Assembly: GCA_958419975.1 (NCBI GenBank)
Contig: CATZIG010000050.1
Location: forward strand, 1-10,389
Source of the DNA: an uncultured Collinsella sp.
GTDB taxonomy: Bacteria > Actinomycetota > Coriobacteriia > Coriobacteriales > Coriobacteriaceae
Length of the DNA: 10,389 nt
Direction: 5' to 3'
How positions within the stretch are numbered: position 1 is the stretch's first letter; the number at the start of each line of letters is the position of its first letter. The translations under genes were made by a program, and so were the position numbers. Below, one piece after another: positions 6,921 through 10,389 of the stretch. The notes below the pieces were generated by a model. That model ran no database searches, was not told the origin of the DNA, and worked only from the letters and a program-made list of their open reading frames with translations.

Positions 6921-7619
6921 TTACAGATCGCGTGCTCGATAAACCTTGGTGCTGACGGCGCAGCTGATTGCACATAGCGCGAGGGCCAGTACGGCAATTC
7001 CTGCGCACAGGCAGCCAAGAACGGCAGGATCGGGATTCGCTCCGGCAATCGACATGAGCCAGTTGCTGATGGGGTTGGAGGAGCTCAGCGTGGCCATGGC
7101 AAGGCATCCGAGCATGGCAAACAGGCCAACGGATAGGCGCAGCGCCTCCATGTGTCCAAAGCGAAAGAACAGCGGCTGCGCCAAAAACACCATCATGAGG
7201 GAGATGAGCATTGATGCTGCTGAGGCTATTGCAATCTCAAAGACAATCTGTCCCGTCAACGGGATACCCGCGCTGTTGAAGAGCGGGAAGGAGACGATGC
7301 TCAGAAGCGCGGCGGCGCACGCCATGACAGCCGAGAAGACAATGATGCTCAGGTAGCGTGCGCAGATGATGTCTTTACGCGAGAGAGACAGCGTTGCGCG
7401 ATAGCGCTCCCAACCGTTTTGATTGTCGAAGCCGGCCAGCGAGCTCATGACCATGATGGGTGACATGGCACTGACCGCGCAGGCGCCAGCGCTCATGCTG
7501 GAATCGCCGTCCGATGCGTTGGCAAGGGTCAGCACGACGAATATGAACAAGCCGACACCCGCAATGCTTGGGGCAAGCGAGCGAACGATGGCGAGCTCGG
7601 ACATAAAGGCGCGTTTCAT
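6921..7619 (-). CDS. ABC-2 type transporter permease
   Basis: A 232-residue membrane protein with about six hydrophobic segments and little charge between them, consistent with the ABC-2 permease class that partners YtrB-like ATPases. The ATG at 7619 overlaps the ATPase stop in an ATGA arrangement (4 nt), so translation is probably coupled. The sequence NQNGWERYRATLSLSRKDIICARYL (split about residues 66-90) is the cytoplasmic loop after helix 2 typical of this family, where W..Y..LP-like segments precede the next helix. Presumably it dimerises with two ATPase subunits to form an exporter. The substrate is unknown; similar GntR-linked systems respond to cell-wall antibiotics or peptides, but that is analogy only. 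It is the last gene of the operon. Confidence 0.87.
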   Translation of the reverse strand: MKRAFMSELAIVRSLAPSIAGVGLFIFVVLTLANASDGDSSMSAGACAVSAMSPIMVMSSLAGFDNQNGWERYRATLSLSRKDIICARYLSIIVFSAVMACAAALLSIVSFPLFNSAGIPLTGQIVFEIAIASAASMLISLMMVFLAQPLFFRFGHMEALRLSVGLFAMLGCLAMATLSSSNPISNWLMSIAGANPDPAVLGCLCAGIAVLALALCAISCAVSTKVYRARDL

Positions 7620-8497
7620 TTTGAAGCCCCTTTCAGCGTGAGGCGAAGATAGTCATCAATGGTTGCCCGATCGCAGGGAATCTCGGGAAAGGCCTCGAGC
7701 GCTTCGCAACGGTTGGGCACGAGCACGTCCACGCTATAGGCGTGGTGGGCGGCACGGGCGCCTTCGACGCAAGCCATAAGCTCGGCGGCCTGTGCTTGGG
7801 TACAGTGGGCGATGCCGGCGCGGTCGGTAATGTCCTCGCGCGGCAGGTCAAACGCAATCGAGCCGTTTTCGATGCAGATGACGCGATCAGCGGTGCGATC
7901 GAGGTCGGACGTAATGTGGCTCGAGAGTAACACGCTGTGCTGGCCGTCGGCGACAAAGGCAAGCAGCTCATCAAGCAGTTCCTCGCGTGCCATGGGATCG
8001 AGGCCCGCGGTGGCTTCGTCCAAAACGAGCAGCTTGGCATTGTGGCTGAGTGCACAGGCAAGCTGCAGTTTCATGCCCATGCCGCGGGAGAGGTCCTTGA
8101 CCTTTGTCTTGGGATCGAGGCCAAATCGGTTGATGAATCCGGCGAACGTTTCGCGGTCCCATGTGGGGTACGCCGGGCCTACGAGCGACTCGATCTGGCC
8201 CACCCTGAGCGTGGAGGGGAAGGGGCACGTGTCCAGGACAAGACCGACGCGGGAGCGTAGATGGCGTTGCGATTCATCGGGCGCGTCGGCGCCACAGCGC
8301 TGCCCAAACAGGTGCACCTCGCCGGCATCGAGCTTTATAAGCCCGAGCGCGGCGCGAATGGTCGTTGTCTTGCCGGCGCCGTTTGCGCCTACAAAGCCAA
8401 CGATCTGGCCGGGCTCCACAGCGAGCGTGACGTCGCGTAGTGAAAAGCGGTCGCTCACACGGCGTGAGATGCCTTTGAGTTCTAAAAGGTTTTGCAT
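7616..8497 (-). CDS. ABC transporter ATP-binding protein (YtrB-like)
   Basis: A 293-residue cytoplasmic ATPase. Motifs are Walker A GANGAGKTT (37-45), signature LSRGMGMK (136-143), Walker B with catalytic Glu in LLVLDEATAGLD (156-167) and the switch histidine in LLSSHIT (H194). The Q-loop position reads LVLDTCPFPSTL (86-97), without the usual glutamine, as is common in GntR-linked ABC-2 ATPases. The C-terminal 70 or so residues form an extra domain seen in drug- and antibiotic-exporting subfamilies. The ATG at 8497 is preceded by an AAAGG ribosome site; the GntR stop codon is 23 nt upstream. It powers the permease encoded by the overlapping downstream gene. Confidence 0.95.
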   Translation of the reverse strand: MQNLLELKGISRRVSDRFSLRDVTLAVEPGQIVGFVGANGAGKTTTIRAALGLIKLDAGEVHLFGQRCGADAPDESQRHLRSRVGLVLDTCPFPSTLRVGQIESLVGPAYPTWDRETFAGFINRFGLDPKTKVKDLSRGMGMKLQLACALSHNAKLLVLDEATAGLDPMAREELLDELLAFVADGQHSVLLSSHITSDLDRTADRVICIENGSIAFDLPREDITDRAGIAHCTQAQAAELMACVEGARAAHHAYSVDVLVPNRCEALEAFPEIPCDRATIDDYLRLTLKGASK

Positions 8498-8520
8498 GGT
8501 ATAGCCTTTCTTTCAGATGG

Positions 8521-8901
8521 CTACTGCATGGTTTCGGGGGCTACCAGGTCGAGCATCTCGTGCAGTTTGTCGCGCGTGACGCCCAGGGTTTCGGCTTGGC
8601 TCGCCGCTTTCGCAAGTAGCTCTTCGATATGGCAGAGCTGGTTTTCGCGCAAGAGTTCCTGGTTGCCCTCGGCGACAAAGCAGCCCTTGCCCTGCACGGT
8701 GCAGATAAACCCGAGTTGCTCTAGGTCGGCGTAGGCGCGCTTGGTGGTGATGACGCTCACGCCAAGATCGCTCGCGAGCGCACGGATGCTGGGGAGTTTG
8801 GCTCCCGCAGTGAGCGTGCCCGAAAGGATTTGAGCTTTGACCTGCGAGGATATCTGTTCGTAGATGGGCTTATCGCTCGAATTGGATAGGATGATGTCCA
8901 C
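8521..8901 (-). CDS. GntR family transcriptional regulator, YtrA subfamily
   Basis: A 126-residue regulator starting at GTG (8901-8899) with AAGGAG 5 nt upstream. Residues 10-77 are a classic GntR winged helix: KPIYEQISSQVKAQILSG, then LPSIRALASDLGVS, TTKRAYADLEQLGFI and QGKGCFV. The C-terminal tail (about 80-126) is short and helical, with no FCD, UTRA or aminotransferase domain, which is the definition of the small YtrA type. These proteins usually repress their own operon with a linked ABC exporter, exactly the order here (regulator, ATPase, permease). The promoter carries palindromic TATA-rich sequences suited to such a dimer. The inducer is unknown. Confidence 0.95.
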   Translation of the reverse strand: MDIILSNSSDKPIYEQISSQVKAQILSGTLTAGAKLPSIRALASDLGVSVITTKRAYADLEQLGFICTVQGKGCFVAEGNQELLRENQLCHIEELLAKAASQAETLGVTRDKLHEMLDLVAPETMQ

Positions 8902-8923
8902 AGCGGCTCCTTAGCTGTTGGGC

Positions 8924-8962
8924 TACACGTGTATATAACCGGTAAGCACAGTATATATACAC
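8924..8962. promoter_or_regulatory. Candidate GntR operator cluster
   Basis: GTGTATATA (8929-8937) and TATATACAC (8954-8962) form a perfect 9-bp inverted repeat separated by 16 nt. Within it lie two smaller perfect palindromes, TACACGTGTA (8924-8933) and GTATATATAC (8951-8960). The latter fits the general GntR operator pattern GT-N-TA-N-AC. The right half overlaps the predicted -10 and spacer, the left half lies just past the predicted transcription start. This is a good layout for autorepression by the downstream regulator. Confidence 0.65.
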
Positions 8963-8979
8963 TATGCACAGTTATGCAA
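8950..8979 (-). promoter_or_regulatory. Predicted promoter of the GntR-ABC operon
   Basis: On the minus strand TTGCAT (8979-8974) is followed after 18 bp by TATACT (8955-8950), placing transcription start near 8943 and giving a leader of about 40 nt before the GTG at 8901. The -10 lies inside the palindromic operator cluster. Confidence 0.6.
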
Positions 8980-9026
8980 GAGCTAAATGTGGAATAGCCC
9001 ATCGGCACCGCGCTTGCTCCAAAACA

Positions 9027-9323
9027 ATCTCAATCTGTAACATCTGGGTCCGTTTTGGGTCGCCTGCTGTTACAGATTGAGATGTTATTTGCCCGCCTGC
9101 CTATTTGTCTCAATCTGTAACAGTAAGAGTCGATTTGCGCGGCTAGATGTTACAGAACGAGACATTGGCTGCCTGCCTTTCCGTTTATCTCGATTTGTAA
9201 CAGCTAGACCCAATTTGGGCGGTCAGGTGTTACAGATTGAGATTGTGTCGGCGGGCAGGTTTGTTTGTCTCAATCTGTAACATCTGGGTCCGTTTTGGGT
9301 CGCCTGCTGTTACAGATTGAGAC
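9027..9323. repeat. Alternating 15-bp inverted-repeat array with a 40-bp period (four 80-bp units)
   Basis: Eight copies of TCTCAATCTGTAACA or its reverse complement start at 9028, 9068, 9108, 9148, 9188, 9228, 9268 and 9308: exactly every 40 bp, strictly alternating in orientation, with every gap exactly 25 bp. Six copies are identical. The fourth differs at two positions (TCTCGTTCTGTAACA when oriented) and the fifth at two (TCTCGATTTGTAACA). TGTAACA, itself palindromic about its central base, is invariant. Each forward/reverse pair can fold into a 15-16-bp stem with a 25-nt loop. The loops share TTTG at positions 12-15; the between-hairpin spacers share scattered bases and a final TTT. The first and last 55-bp units are identical. 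The array fills the gap between the divergent GntR operon and prfC and ends 144 nt before the prfC start. Its role is unknown: a multi-site binding array, a palindromic mobile repeat, or structured RNA are all open. Confidence 0.97.
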
Positions 9324-9414
9324 AGTCTGCTGCAGAATACTTTCGATAACTAGCCGTTCACGTTCTGACTGATGAATTTGTCCTGATAGGCGCCCTAGAG
9401 CGAGATTTCGCGGC

Positions 9415-9420
9415 TACAAT
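9415..9420 (+). promoter_or_regulatory. Candidate -10 element of prfC
   Basis: TACAAT sits 47 nt before the prfC ATG, inside the 9-mer CTACAATAA also found before the ClC gene. No recognisable -35 lies 16-18 bp upstream. The rest of 9324-9467 shows nothing else distinctive apart from the prfC ribosome site. Confidence 0.4.
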
Positions 9421-9467
9421 AATACGGTTACAACGACGTAATGCACTCAATGCAAGAAAGGATCCGC

Positions 9468-10389
<922 letters not shown>

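Noticed and set aside
6691..6942. Small plus-strand gene in the gap upstream of the EamA gene
   Set aside because: No ribosome site, no recognisable domain, and it runs into the end of the ABC permease gene on the other strand.
9077..9280. Open frame of 67 codons through the repeat array
   Set aside because: The 80-bp period is not a multiple of three, so no repeated peptide results; it has no ribosome site and runs across the palindromes.
9027..9323. CRISPR array
   Set aside because: Repeats are only 15 bp and alternate in orientation, the spacers are related to each other and two are identical, and no cas gene is in view.

Overview
The window is GC-rich and gene-dense. It reads like a high-GC, anaerobic, gut-type actinobacterium, most likely a member of the Coriobacteriia such as Collinsella. 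That placement is an inference from composition, protein flavour and gene content; no rRNA or other marker is present. Eight complete genes and two genes cut by the window edges are visible. No tRNA, rRNA, insertion sequence, CRISPR array or prophage gene was recognised.

Left block (1-3054, minus strand): a large hybrid sensor histidine kinase with two periplasmic solute-binding modules, followed 41 nt downstream by the 5' part of a flavin/pyridoxamine-oxidase-fold (NimA-like) gene. Divergent from the kinase is a plus-strand pair, a two-TM potassium channel (3251-3676) and a LOG-family phosphoribohydrolase (3713-4246). A divergent ClC-type ion channel or transporter (4372-5676) follows behind its own candidate promoter. 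The kinase/channel divergent region holds two adjacent stem-loops, one with a perfect 21-bp stem, flanked by a 10-bp direct repeat.

Middle block (5771-8901, minus strand): an EamA/DMT drug-metabolite transporter gene, then a compact operon transcribed as GntR (YtrA-like) repressor, ABC ATPase, ABC-2 permease. The ATPase and permease genes overlap by 4 nt. The operon promoter overlaps palindromic GntR-type operator sequences, which suggests autorepression relieved by a ligand or stress.

Right block: prfC (peptide chain release factor 3), plus strand, starts at 9468 and leaves the window. Between the GntR operon and prfC lies the most unusual feature: eight copies of a 15-bp element (TCTCAATCTGTAACA) at exactly 40-bp intervals in strictly alternating orientation, each pair of neighbours separated by exactly 25 bp (9027-9323). 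This forms four tandem 80-bp units that each contain a long potential stem-loop. The arms are strongly conserved and the spacers much less so. I do not recognise it as a named element, and it is the best candidate here for something undescribed.
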